64,000 nucleotides of DNA from CAIXQW01 sp046049675 (GCA_046049675.1 JBJORA010000090.1:54566-118565); one strand, 5' to 3'; positions 8,750-17,115 are shown, counted from the first letter of the stretch. Program-made: numbers and translations. Notes: generated by a model from the letters alone, not told the origin.

Positions 8750-9226
8750 ATGCACACACAAGACATCATCAGCGAATTGACCTTATCTGGAAAGCTGTCA
8801 ACAGACACGATTCGAGAAATTGAAGAGAATGGAAGTTTAAGACAAGACATAGTGGAATACTTCAACAAAAACAGGAATAGGAAATTTTGTCTTGAATTCT
8901 TAAATGTGTTAAGTGAACTAAGGAAAAATTCTGATGTAGGACTTTCTGGAGATAGTTTAATGCTTGCTTGTTATATACTTGGAAAACATAGTCATATTGA
9001 AGACTGCTTAAAAATTTGGGAAACCAAAAGACTAGACTTTGATACATACTGCTCTATTGACATTCAATTAGTAGCATTTGCAGGAGCGCAAGAAACTATT
9101 GAGTACTTAAAAAATCAAACTTCCGAAGAAGCTAAAGCAGCAGCGGAATATATGATTGGTTGTTCTAAAGCAGGGGACTTCAAAGATCTAGAAACTTATT
9201 TTAATGAAACACCTTGGTTTGTATGA
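8750..9226 (+). CDS. Unknown small cytoplasmic protein
   Basis: A 158-residue, mostly helical protein. A GTG at 8702 would extend it into the upstream gene, but the ATG at 8750 is preceded by GAGGA at suitable distance and is preferred. The sequence has helical-hairpin repeats (NRKFCLEFLNVLSELR, LACYILGKHSHIEDCLKIW), perhaps a HEAT/TPR-like fold. Its stop overlaps the next gene's ATG as ATGA (9223-9226), implying translational coupling to the DUF4291 gene. Confidence 0.65.
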   Translation: MHTQDIISELTLSGKLSTDTIREIEENGSLRQDIVEYFNKNRNRKFCLEFLNVLSELRKNSDVGLSGDSLMLACYILGKHSHIEDCLKIWETKRLDFDTYCSIDIQLVAFAGAQETIEYLKNQTSEEAKAAAEYMIGCSKAGDFKDLETYFNETPWFV

Positions 9227-9861
9227 CAATTCAAACAATAAATTATTTTGAACAAAACAAAAACATTCCACAACATGGACAAGTGATTCTCGGGCAACAA
9301 ACAGAAGAGTTAATTGTGGTATACCAGGCCTATAATAAGCGAATTGCCGACTATGCAACGTCAAATCAAAAACTCGGAGGAACCCATTTTAGTTATAATA
9401 GAATGTCTTGGATAAAACCAAACTTTCTGTGGATGATGTACAGATGTGGTTGGGCCGAAAAAGAAAATCAAGAAAACGTAATTGCTATTTGGATAAAGAA
9501 GTCCGACTTTGAAACAATTCTTGAAAACGCAGTTTATTCGTCGTTCCAAGAGAATGTTTATCAAAATAGAGAGCAATGGCAAAGTCAACTAGCGCAGCAA
9601 GAAGTAAGGATTCAATGGGATCCCGATCACGACCCGTACGGCAATAAACTTGAAAGAAGAGCAATCCAATTAGGACTGAAGGGCAAAATTCTGAAAGCAT
9701 TTGGAGAAGAGATGATATACAAAATTGAAAACATTACAGACTTCGTCAAAACTCAAAAGCAGTTTGTAGACAAAAATGAAATTGAAAAACTAATTGTACC
9801 CACAGAAACAATCTTCAAGACAAGCAAGCCGTTGCTGAATGAAAAAATTGGAATAAGTTGA
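9223..9861 (+). CDS. DUF4291 family protein
   Basis: A 212-residue protein matching DUF4291 as I know it: VVYQAYNKRIADYA at about 32-45, LGGTHFSYNRMSWIKPNFLW at about 51-70, MMYRCGWAEK and NQENVIAIWI after that, and WDPDHDPYG with a C-terminal helix. Length is typical. The function is not established; the conserved Arg/His/Trp core has prompted suggestions of an enzyme. The ATG at 9223 overlaps the upstream stop; the TTG at 9214 is less likely. Confidence 0.85.
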   Translation: MTIQTINYFEQNKNIPQHGQVILGQQTEELIVVYQAYNKRIADYATSNQKLGGTHFSYNRMSWIKPNFLWMMYRCGWAEKENQENVIAIWIKKSDFETILENAVYSSFQENVYQNREQWQSQLAQQEVRIQWDPDHDPYGNKLERRAIQLGLKGKILKAFGEEMIYKIENITDFVKTQKQFVDKNEIEKLIVPTETIFKTSKPLLNEKIGIS

Positions 9862-9880
9862 TGAACAGCGGTTAGCAGCG

Positions 9881-9970
9881 TTGTCTAAAAATTGCGAGGC
9901 AAATTCAAATTTTCTGTGGCGTCACAGCTACCTTTGCCAAGGCCCTAATAGTCATATACTAGCACGAAAC
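9881..9970 (+). repeat. Accessory-region inter-gene element D, degenerate
   Basis: A left-arm-like TTGTCT (9881-9886) and AGGCAAA (9897-9903) precede GTCACAGC and the promoter-type TACCTTTG at 9929-9936, then AAGGCCCTAATAG. The promoter half matches elements B and H closely; the arms pair poorly. The next start is at 9983. Confidence 0.5.
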
Positions 9971-9982
9971 AACCACCTGAAA

Positions 9983-10720
9983 ATGAAATACACAAAAGAC
10001 GACATATTGCAAATGCTTATTGCAGAATACAAATATTGCATTGCATTTGACCTTGGTGTACTTAAAGACAAAGACATCAATTACGAAAGTTCAATACTTG
10101 AATGGCTAGATACATTTGATTTAGTTGACACAATACGTTTGGCAAAAATTTACCACAGAAAATTTAACTTAAGTAGACCTCTTTCAGAATTAGAGAATCT
10201 TCTGGAAGACCAGGAGAATACTACGATATCTGATTTTTGTGAATACATTGCAGCAAATGCCGAAAGAGAAAAAATTGATCCAATTAAACTTTTGGGAAGG
10301 AATTGCACAAGTGCCGCGATATTTAGAGCACTGAAAAATAAATTAGCAGCAATTGGTATAGATACAAAAGGCTTAAAACCAAGTAGTGAAATCAATCCAT
10401 TTTTTCTAAAATATGGTGGACAATTATTTAGTGAAGTTAATAGACTTGCACCAGGAACATGGACAGAATTTGATTTCAAACCAAACAAAATGTCGAGGCT
10501 AGGAAGAAATATATTGTTCCTAGGCGTTCTATTACTAATTTGTAGGTGTTGCTTTGGCAAGTTTCAATGGCAATTAACTTTACCAATAATAATTGGCATT
10601 GTACTTAGTTACATCGGCGATAAAAACCAACCAGAAAGATTAAGCATCAATGGCTTTAAGAATTTCAGACAACTTATTCTTGCAATAGAAAGAAATTTAA
10701 GTGAAGCAGGTGTATGCTAG
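9983..10720 (+). CDS. Protein of unknown function with C-terminal membrane segments
   Basis: A 245-residue protein. An in-frame start at 9881 would read through the inter-gene element, so the ATG at 9983 after its promoter is preferred. Residues 1-155 are helical and soluble; two hydrophobic helices follow (about 170-205, around NILFLGVLLLICRCCFG and LTLPIIIGIVLSYIG). The N-terminal LAEYKYCIAFDLGVL helices recall putative immunity or sensor proteins, but I cannot name a family. Confidence 0.6.
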   Translation: MKYTKDDILQMLIAEYKYCIAFDLGVLKDKDINYESSILEWLDTFDLVDTIRLAKIYHRKFNLSRPLSELENLLEDQENTTISDFCEYIAANAEREKIDPIKLLGRNCTSAAIFRALKNKLAAIGIDTKGLKPSSEINPFFLKYGGQLFSEVNRLAPGTWTEFDFKPNKMSRLGRNILFLGVLLLICRCCFGKFQWQLTLPIIIGIVLSYIGDKNQPERLSINGFKNFRQLILAIERNLSEAGVC

Positions 10721-10779
10721 TACCTGCAGCTTAGAGACATCAGCGAGATAATACAACTTCTGATTGACACAACTTCTAT

Positions 10780-11589
10780 GTGAACTGCATTAGTCAGTAT
10801 CATTTGCAAGTAGAGATTCAAAATCTTTGGAGAATGAAGCAATTCTATGAAACCTACAATGGATTGCCAAAACTCTCACCACTGGTGAGAGAAATTAGTT
10901 GGACAAATAATTTACTAATCCTATCCAGGACAAAGACTTTAGAAGAAAAGGAGTTCTACTTAAAGATTTGTAAGCATGAGAATTATAGCAAACGAGAATT
11001 GGACAGGCAAATAACTTCTAGTCTGTACGAAAGAACGATGTTGGGAGACGTTAACATTTCCAATTTAACCAGAGAAATTTATCCTAACGCGGCAAATGCT
11101 TTTAAGGACAGCTATTTATTTGACTTCTTAAACCTGCCTGAACAACACAATGAAAAGGATTTACAAAGAGGATTAATCGCGCAAATGAAGGACTTTATTC
11201 TTGAATTAGGCAAGGACTTCATATTTATTGCTGAGGAATTTAAAGTAGAGGTTGGCAATAGTGATTTCTATATTGACTTACTATTTTATCATAGAGGTTT
11301 ACAATGTCTGGTTGCTTTTGAACTAAAAACAACCAAATTCAAACCTGAGCACTTAGGACAAATAAATTTTTATTTGGAAGCATTGGACCGTGATGTAAAG
11401 AAAAATAATGAAAATCCGAGCATTGGAATTTTACTTTGCAAGGATAAAGACAATGAAGTTGTTGAATATGCAATGAGCAGAAACATGTCTCCGACAATGG
11501 TAGCAGAGTACAAAACCCAACTCCCAGACAAAAAGCTATTGCAAGCAAGGTTACACGAAATATTCGAAGCGGGTGAAAGCAAAGCATAG
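10780..11589 (+). CDS. DUF1016 (YhcG-type) PD-(D/E)xK nuclease, 5'-truncated
   Basis: The 269 residues match DUF1016 proteins from NLWRMKQFYETY onward: LVREISWTNNLL, then the nuclease core DFYIDLLFYHR...LVAFELKTTKF (Asp and Glu-x-Lys), GQINFYLEAL and the C-terminal PTMVAEYKTQLPDKKLL. Complete relatives carry another 70-100 residues in front, forming a winged-helix-like DUF1016_N domain; that part is missing and I see no homologous upstream sequence. The GTG at 10780 is a poor start, and the first in-frame ATG is 10834. Family members are often linked to restriction or toxin-antitoxin loci. Probably a remnant, with an intact catalytic domain. Confidence 0.75.
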   Translation: MNCISQYHLQVEIQNLWRMKQFYETYNGLPKLSPLVREISWTNNLLILSRTKTLEEKEFYLKICKHENYSKRELDRQITSSLYERTMLGDVNISNLTREIYPNAANAFKDSYLFDFLNLPEQHNEKDLQRGLIAQMKDFILELGKDFIFIAEEFKVEVGNSDFYIDLLFYHRGLQCLVAFELKTTKFKPEHLGQINFYLEALDRDVKKNNENPSIGILLCKDKDNEVVEYAMSRNMSPTMVAEYKTQLPDKKLLQARLHEIFEAGESKA

Positions 11590-11668
11590 CAAGGAGATTT
11601 AGGCAATGTTGGCGTTTTCCTAATTTATGCTGCGTTTAGATTAAAAATGCGCTTAAGCAGACTACCCC

Positions 11669-14089
11669 CTACCTCTTGACCCACTTCAACACCTTCGTTT
11701 CCAATCGATTTTTTACCTCAATAAAGTAAATTCCGTTTTCAAAATTCGCAATTGGTATTTTGCTATTGCCATTTGAAACACTCATTTGTAAAAGAACAGC
11801 CCCATTCACATCCATCATTTTCACCTCGCTAATTTCAGTTAATCCAGCAATTGAAATAAAGCTAGTCGCAGGATTTGGCAATATTTCTAATTTACTACTA
11901 ACCAAACCCTCAACCAAAACAGTATTACTTGCTAATGCTCTACCAGAAGGCATATCAACATACACAAGCTTAAAATATTTTTGAATAGAAATAGGCTGCA
12001 AATAATTGTAAGATTCGGCGGACGGATTCAAAACTACTTTTTCTGTATAATTGTTGCCGTCTTCGCTAATGAGTAATTCCTTCGCGATTGTATTTTTTGA
12101 AAGTGTCCAGTCAAAGCGATAGTAATTGTTGATAACACTAGCTTTAAGTTCAATAGCATTTGTATTCAAAGGCGATAGATACAGGGGCAATATTTTTACC
12201 GCGGTGTTTGCAAGACCATACTGGCTATTATTAATAAATGTATTACCAACAGTTGTAAGGCTAGTAAATAGTCCGTTGGTGGTAACTTGTCTTGCGGCGC
12301 AATTGTCCCTATCCCAGCTCCAAGCTAGCCAGCCAATATCTGCCTGTTTAGCAAATTTTAAGATGCTATCTAGTAAAATCACATCACTGCAATCGCTTGT
12401 AGCAGCAACCTCTCCTAGCACAAAGGGATAGCTACTATTTTGCATACTCGTAATTCTATTTTTTAAGATGGTACTTGTATTGGTGGGCAGTGGCCAATAG
12501 GTGTGCACACTAAAAATAATATTGTGCAAGGGATCAATATTGTTCAAATGCGAAGCTACGCTATTGCTAAGTATAGCAGTTTCGTTGCCACCACAATCTG
12601 GCGCATCTATCATAATAGGATAATTGAAACCATAAGTGCTTCTTAGCTGCGTAATAATATTACCATAAATATTTTTATAGGCTGTGGGGCTTCCGCCAAG
12701 CCAACCCCATGCGCTACTACCGAGGGCTTCGTTGGCATAGTTCACAATAATATAGCCTTGGTATTTGTTGAGAATATTAAGCATATTGGGATTTGTCCAC
12801 CAACTTAGCAATGCGGTTAGACCAGCAGAATCTTGTGTACAGGTTTGGTCGTGCAATTCTGGAATCACAATCATGCCCGCTTGCACACATTTGCTGATGG
12901 CACTATCTAGCAAAGCCCAATTGGTATAGTGTGGCGCACCACCACCGTTGACATACCACACTAAGCGAACGGCATTTGCATTGCTTAATGCGATTTGGCT
13001 AATGCGCAATTCTGTACTATCCCAGCCCCAATTATACGGTGCGTAGTTTACACCTCTTAATACAACGGTGTCGCCCATAGGACCTAAAATGTACTTACCA
13101 GCAGTATGTATATACAAGCCATTATTTGGACCAGCTATGCCACCAATAATACTACCATTTACGGGTAAACTTGTTGTGGTACTGCACGCAGGAGCTGTGG
13201 CTAAATTATATTGGTTACAAAAATCCCAGATCGCCTGTGCTGGCTTGTAACCAGCTGCTACAGGCCATCCGTGGCCGCCGCCAACCATGCGTATGAGAAA
13301 AACTTCTTTAGTACTTGCACTCGCAGGGCCACTGCAAAATGTAAGTTTTTTTACAGCACCAACTGTTACTGTACCAGGTACATTTGTTGTACTTGTATAA
13401 GTATTATTGCCGCAACCATAATTGGCAAAAAAACTAAAAGGCCATTCTCCCCAAGCCGCGGGTGTATGATCGCCATCGGGATAGCTTACCGTAAAATCGG
13501 CATCGCCATGTATATGATAGATAGGCACTTTTGTGTAAGACGCCGAAGTGAATATGGTATTGAGCGCAGCATTATCGCCCCAGCAACTGCCTGCAACGGG
13601 AGCAATGCCCGCTATTTTACTTGGTAATTGCAGTGCTAAGTTATAGCACATATACGCACCACCGCTATGGCCAGTTGCATATACTTTAGAAGCATTAATA
13701 TTATACGTACTGCACAGATGCGCGGTTAAATCGCTAAAGAACTGTACATCATCTACAGCACTAGCATTGCCAGTACCAGCATCGCCAGCTACAAAATCTA
13801 CATACTTATTCCATAGCCCACCTGCTTGGTGAGAACTTGGATACACTGCCATAAAATTATTTTGATCTGCCACGCTATCAAAGCCACTATAACTTTTAAT
13901 GCCTGCGCCAGTACCACCATCGCCGTGCAGTACATACATTACAGGCAAATTGCTGGCTACACTAGTGCCTGCACTATGAATAATAAATTTGCGCCATACA
14001 CCGCCACTCATAATGCTATCAGTGATATTGACGGCAAGTAGGCTAGTGCTGTACATGAAACTTAAGAATAGCAGGTACAATTTTTTCAT
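11669..14089 (-). CDS. Secreted CE1/PHB-depolymerase-type esterase fused to GH5 glycosidase, T9SS cargo
   Basis: An 806-residue, two-enzyme protein. After a signal peptide (1-20) comes an alpha/beta hydrolase of the LpqC/feruloyl-esterase type (about 30-300): GHSGG with nucleophile Ser142, HGDAD at 195-199, and the His of GGHGW at 273. A GH5 domain follows (about 320-690), with NEA acid/base Glu454 and nucleophile Glu560 in VLGEVA. The sequence style (ELHDQTC, FSVHTYW, GWLAWSW) is closest to GH5 beta-mannanases. Residues about 725-806 are a type A T9SS sorting domain (ILPNPATSF... GIYFIEV). The ATG at 14089 starts the signal peptide; an upstream in-frame start at 14173 would add 28 unlikely residues. 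De-esterification plus chain cleavage of a decorated polysaccharide is inferred. Confidence 0.87.
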   Translation of the reverse strand: MKKLYLLFLSFMYSTSLLAVNITDSIMSGGVWRKFIIHSAGTSVASNLPVMYVLHGDGGTGAGIKSYSGFDSVADQNNFMAVYPSSHQAGGLWNKYVDFVAGDAGTGNASAVDDVQFFSDLTAHLCSTYNINASKVYATGHSGGAYMCYNLALQLPSKIAGIAPVAGSCWGDNAALNTIFTSASYTKVPIYHIHGDADFTVSYPDGDHTPAAWGEWPFSFFANYGCGNNTYTSTTNVPGTVTVGAVKKLTFCSGPASASTKEVFLIRMVGGGHGWPVAAGYKPAQAIWDFCNQYNLATAPACSTTTSLPVNGSIIGGIAGPNNGLYIHTAGKYILGPMGDTVVLRGVNYAPYNWGWDSTELRISQIALSNANAVRLVWYVNGGGAPHYTNWALLDSAISKCVQAGMIVIPELHDQTCTQDSAGLTALLSWWTNPNMLNILNKYQGYIIVNYANEALGSSAWGWLGGSPTAYKNIYGNIITQLRSTYGFNYPIMIDAPDCGGNETAILSNSVASHLNNIDPLHNIIFSVHTYWPLPTNTSTILKNRITSMQNSSYPFVLGEVAATSDCSDVILLDSILKFAKQADIGWLAWSWDRDNCAARQVTTNGLFTSLTTVGNTFINNSQYGLANTAVKILPLYLSPLNTNAIELKASVINNYYRFDWTLSKNTIAKELLISEDGNNYTEKVVLNPSAESYNYLQPISIQKYFKLVYVDMPSGRALASNTVLVEGLVSSKLEILPNPATSFISIAGLTEISEVKMMDVNGAVLLQMSVSNGNSKIPIANFENGIYFIEVKNRLETKVLKWVKR

Positions 14090-14166
14090 ATGTATAAAGT
14101 TTAGTGTTGAGTCTGTGTTTACATTAATCGACCACCTATTGTAAAAGTACTTGCTTAAATTTATTT

Positions 14167-14310
14167 CTACCAAGGTTTATAGCTTATCCTGATGATACCG
14201 GCATTGATACCACCGAAATTGCCCTTTCGTAAAATGCTGTAATGCGTGTTGAGTAAAGTACAATTATTCATATGGATATAGGCGCTGGAACCATATGCGG
14301 ATAATACGTT
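14167..14310 (-). pseudogene. C-terminal remnant of an outer-membrane protein gene
   Basis: The minus strand is open for 47 codons before the stop at 14167-14169, with an in-frame stop at 14311-14313. The peptide (NVLSAYGSSAYIHMNN... NFGGINAGIIRISYKPW) has alternating polar and hydrophobic residues and a terminal aromatic, as in the last strands of outer-membrane barrels. There is no start codon in context. It lies directly upstream of the esterase-GH5 gene. Confidence 0.5.
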
Positions 14311-14313
14311 TTA

Positions 14314-14728
14314 AATGCAAGTTTTTCACAGGGTAAAATTAGAAGTATTGCATACTGTAAAGAGTGGCAATAAGTAAACGGCGTGCTTTAGTAAGTGTGC
14401 CACACTGTGTGTGGGAAGCAAGGCATATACAATGAAGTTTGTGTGTGCAGTACGTTTTGATGGTACTTTAGTAGGACTATCGTTTTAGAAGGCCTATGTA
14501 GGAGGACTTGGTGTTAGTATAGTGTGCTAAGTACGAAGGCTTGGTATTTTTGCTGAAGCAATAAAAGAATAATTTACATCGCAAAGCACGGTTTTGTGCT
14601 AGAAATTATTATTTTTGAATATGATAACAAGGCCCGAAAGCAATCCGCAGATGTGTATCGTCAATCACCTAATCTTTAGGCGTAAATAAAAAAATCTAGC
14701 ATGAACATTCACAAATTATAGAATTCAG
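14314..14728. other. Gene-free interval containing a promoter-like repeat
   Basis: No credible gene is seen. The only structure noted is the 42-bp repeat at 14581-14622. The rest is mixed sequence, possibly decayed. Confidence 0.4.
14581..14622 (+). repeat. 42-bp repeat, copy 1, with TATTTTTG promoter element
   Basis: This segment matches 19875-19916 at 36 of 42 positions by eye. Both copies contain TTTTGTGC, AGAAATTATTA and a TAnnTTTG element (14610-14617 here) and lie 110-160 bp upstream of a + strand gene. Confidence 0.6.
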
Positions 14729-15298
14729 ATGATGAGATTATTTTTAATAGTATTCATAAGTATAATTTTAATTTTTCCTCAAAGCATCTATGCCAAGAAA
14801 AAAAAGAAGCGAGTTTCTACATTAGAAAGTTTACGCTATGACAGCAAAACTGACAAAACAACTTATTTAGTAGTTCCGTTTGGAAAGATTAACTTAAAGG
14901 GTAATTGGACAGAAGTAAAAGATAAAAATCCCCCCTATGGGAAACTTGTAAAAAACGCTCAAGGAGTAGAAATACTATTGGACTTATTAGATTGTAGTTT
15001 TTCCTTCAATGATACTGACAAAGTAAAGAATTATCAATTTGTTGAACGCTATTATAACTGGGAAAAAGCATACTTCGAAAAAAGTCCTGAGCTAAAAACA
15101 GAAGTAATTGAAAGAGATTCAATAAACAATTTTATGATTTACCGAATCAATGGAAAAATTAAAAATGAAGACTACGATACCTATGTCTTTGTAACTGAAA
15201 AAGACTGTAATGTAATGACTTTATTGATTAGTAATTACGTCAACATTTCTCGTGAAGAAAAGATAAGGCTCTTTAAAGAGATTTACAATACAGAATAG
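14729..15298 (+). CDS. Exported protein of unknown function
   Basis: A 189-residue protein with a signal peptide (1-22, ending IYAK) followed by a lysine run. The mature part is mixed alpha/beta with YRINGKIKNEDYDTYVFV near the C-terminus and no recognised motif. Two adjacent ATG codons (14729, 14732) are alternative starts. It belongs to the accessory block and is followed by inter-gene element F. Confidence 0.65.
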   Translation: MMRLFLIVFISIILIFPQSIYAKKKKKRVSTLESLRYDSKTDKTTYLVVPFGKINLKGNWTEVKDKNPPYGKLVKNAQGVEILLDLLDCSFSFNDTDKVKNYQFVERYYNWEKAYFEKSPELKTEVIERDSINNFMIYRINGKIKNEDYDTYVFVTEKDCNVMTLLISNYVNISREEKIRLFKEIYNTE

Positions 15299-15300
15299 CC

Positions 15301-15392
15301 TGCGCTCATCACGCGCTTTACGAAATTGTTGTCTTCAATTATTTTTTTAGCTACAGCAACTTTGTAAAGCACTAGTAGCTTGCCCTAATAAA
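15301..15392 (+). repeat. Accessory-region inter-gene element F, degenerate
   Basis: The promoter half is recognisable: AGCTACAGCAACTTTG (element at 15357-15364, with a weak first base) followed by TAAAGCACTAGTAGC. The left arm is not convincing. The next start is at 15418. Confidence 0.45.
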
Positions 15393-15417
15393 AGAAAATT
15401 CAAAAAATAATCCTCAA

Positions 15418-16056
15418 ATGAGCATAAAGTATACGACAGAAGATGGCAAGTTAATTAGTGAATATGAAGCCAATCAAATAGGTACATATATTAAAACAAT
15501 TAGCCCTAGCAAAAATTCAAAAATTGAAGAATCCTACTATGAAAATAAGTTATCTGATGTTTGTTATTACACCGACCTAAATGAAAGTATAGAAAGCGCA
15601 AAACATAGTTTAGCAGAACTGCATTATCAAAATTTTTATATAATTCAAAAAATACAGAGAGGAGAAAATTTGCTAATAAGTACAATTAGCTATCAGGATG
15701 GAATTGAAGCAGTAACAGGTAAGGAACTATATAATAGGTCTAATCAGCTATTAGCATATGTAAATAATTACAGTTCAAAAAGTAATTTTATTAAAATTGG
15801 TAATACTAAAAAATATATATACACAACTGAAAATTATTATGAAGAACCTGAATTCTTTCTTGCTTATGAACCTAATTTCATTGCTCATTATAAAAGCGAT
15901 GGAAATTTAGACTATATTGAAGGGCCTTTTGACGGCATAGATGACCAAGATGTAGAATACCACCGTTTTGCCACTATTGAAGAATTGCAAAAATTTCTTG
16001 ATTGGTATGAAGGTAATAAGGAATCAGCGGAATTCTATTTTTATGCTCAGTTTTAA
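15418..16056 (+). CDS. Unknown 212-residue cytoplasmic protein
   Basis: A soluble, Tyr/Asn/Ser-rich protein without a signal peptide. The sequence suggests repeated beta hairpins (LSDVCYYTDLNESIESA, LLISTISYQDG, FFLAYEPNFIAHYKSDG) and ends with FATIEELQKFLDWYEG. I do not recognise the family; an immunity-type (SUKH or Imm-like) protein would fit the composition but nothing proves it. It is a single-gene unit between elements F and G. Confidence 0.6.
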   Translation: MSIKYTTEDGKLISEYEANQIGTYIKTISPSKNSKIEESYYENKLSDVCYYTDLNESIESAKHSLAELHYQNFYIIQKIQRGENLLISTISYQDGIEAVTGKELYNRSNQLLAYVNNYSSKSNFIKIGNTKKYIYTTENYYEEPEFFLAYEPNFIAHYKSDGNLDYIEGPFDGIDDQDVEYHRFATIEELQKFLDWYEGNKESAEFYFYAQF

Positions 16057-16147
16057 AGTGAGTAATTACTAAGAGTGACGTATTAATAAGTGCTAAGGTG
16101 AAAATCAAGCAAATATTTAGATTTATCAAAATACAGTATATAGCAGC

Positions 16148-16226
16148 TTGCCAAAAATAGCTGGCAAACCTGCAATTTCTAGATCTTCACAAGTACCTTC
16201 GACAAGCCGCCAAACGTTAGTGGCAA
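16148..16226 (+). repeat. Accessory-region inter-gene element G, best-preserved copy
   Basis: The left arm is TTGCCA (16148-16153), 8 bases, TGGC (16162-16165). The promoter-type TACCTTCG is at 16194-16201. The right arm is GCCA (16209-16212), 8 bases, TGGCAA (16221-16226). Outer and inner pairs are perfectly complementary and both spacers are 8 bases, giving a symmetrical attC-like fold. The next start is at 16255. Confidence 0.75.
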
Positions 16227-16254
16227 TTACGCGAGACCCACAAGAATAAAGACA

Positions 16255-16722
16255 ATGGAAATAAATTATATCAAAGGCGATGCTACTAATCCAATTGGAG
16301 AAGGAAATAAAATAATTGTGCATATTTGTAATGATATTGGTGGCTGGGGAAAAGGATTTGTTATGGCAATTTCTAAACGCTGGAAACAACCTGAACATCA
16401 ATATAGAGAATGGTTTAAAGCAAAAGATAATTTTAGCCTTGGACAAGTTCAATTTGTGCTAGTAGAAGAAACACTTTGGGTTGCTAACTTGATTGGACAG
16501 CACAAGATTAATAAAGACGAAAATGGAAACGCACCAATTCGTTATGAAGCAATTTTTCAAGGACTTGAACAAGTAGCTCAATTTGCTTTAGAAAGAGACG
16601 CGACTATTCATATGCCAAGAATCGGTTGTGGACTTGCAGGTGGCTCGTGGGAGAATATAGAGCCTTTAATAAACTCGACATTAATGTCAAAAAACATTCA
16701 AGTAACTGTTTACGACTTTTAA
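16255..16722 (+). CDS. Macro-domain (ADP-ribose-binding) protein
   Basis: A 155-residue single macro domain. The ADP-ribose-binding features are visible: GDATNP at 8-13, HICND at 23-27, the glycine loop GGWGKGF at 29-35, and PRIGCGLAGGSW near the C-terminus. The His/Asp/Gly pattern resembles the ALC1/TARG1-like branch, which removes ADP-ribose from proteins or binds it. The gene shares an accessory unit with the 118-residue gene that starts two bases after its stop, so they are co-translated. Whether it counters an ADP-ribosylating toxin or phage modification is inference. Confidence 0.87.
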   Translation: MEINYIKGDATNPIGEGNKIIVHICNDIGGWGKGFVMAISKRWKQPEHQYREWFKAKDNFSLGQVQFVLVEETLWVANLIGQHKINKDENGNAPIRYEAIFQGLEQVAQFALERDATIHMPRIGCGLAGGSWENIEPLINSTLMSKNIQVTVYDF

Positions 16723-16723
16723 T

Positions 16724-17080
16724 ATGTGGACACCTATCACTTTAATAGAATTATTCGACCAAATTCAAAAAACCGAAACTGACCTAAATGGTGAATTAAG
16801 GAATTTTTGGCAACTAATTAGAATTGAGCCGAAGAAATGGTCAGAACTAACATACGGAAACGAAGGAAATGGATTTTGGGTTGTTGCAATTTGTGGTCAA
16901 AAAATAATTTGGTATAACGATATCGAAGATGGCTTTAATATTTCTAATTATACAAATTATGGACAGATAGACGGTTATTTTTGTAATCAAGAAGAATTAA
17001 GCTGGGCAATTAGGAGATTATATGAATTAATTATATTTGGTGGACAAATACAGGGACAAGCAGGACCTCCATCAAATTAG
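16724..17080 (+). CDS. Unknown partner of the macro-domain protein
   Basis: A 118-residue soluble protein with conserved-looking aromatics (NFWQLIRIEPKKW, GNEGNGFWVVAICGQKIIWYNDIEDGFN, FCNQEEL). I have the impression of an unnamed family seen in other Bacteroidota but cannot name it. The start follows the macro gene stop by one base, so the two form an operon inside one accessory unit bounded by elements G and H. It shows no resemblance to the DarT toxin. Confidence 0.65.
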   Translation: MWTPITLIELFDQIQKTETDLNGELRNFWQLIRIEPKKWSELTYGNEGNGFWVVAICGQKIIWYNDIEDGFNISNYTNYGQIDGYFCNQEELSWAIRRLYELIIFGGQIQGQAGPPSN

Positions 17081-17115
17081 AAATATAAAAAACAAACAAT
17101 AGCCACCACCAACGC

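Noticed and set aside
16255..17080. DarTG toxin-antitoxin pair
   Set aside because: The partner of the macro protein is 118 residues, lacks DarT-like motifs and follows rather than precedes the macro gene.
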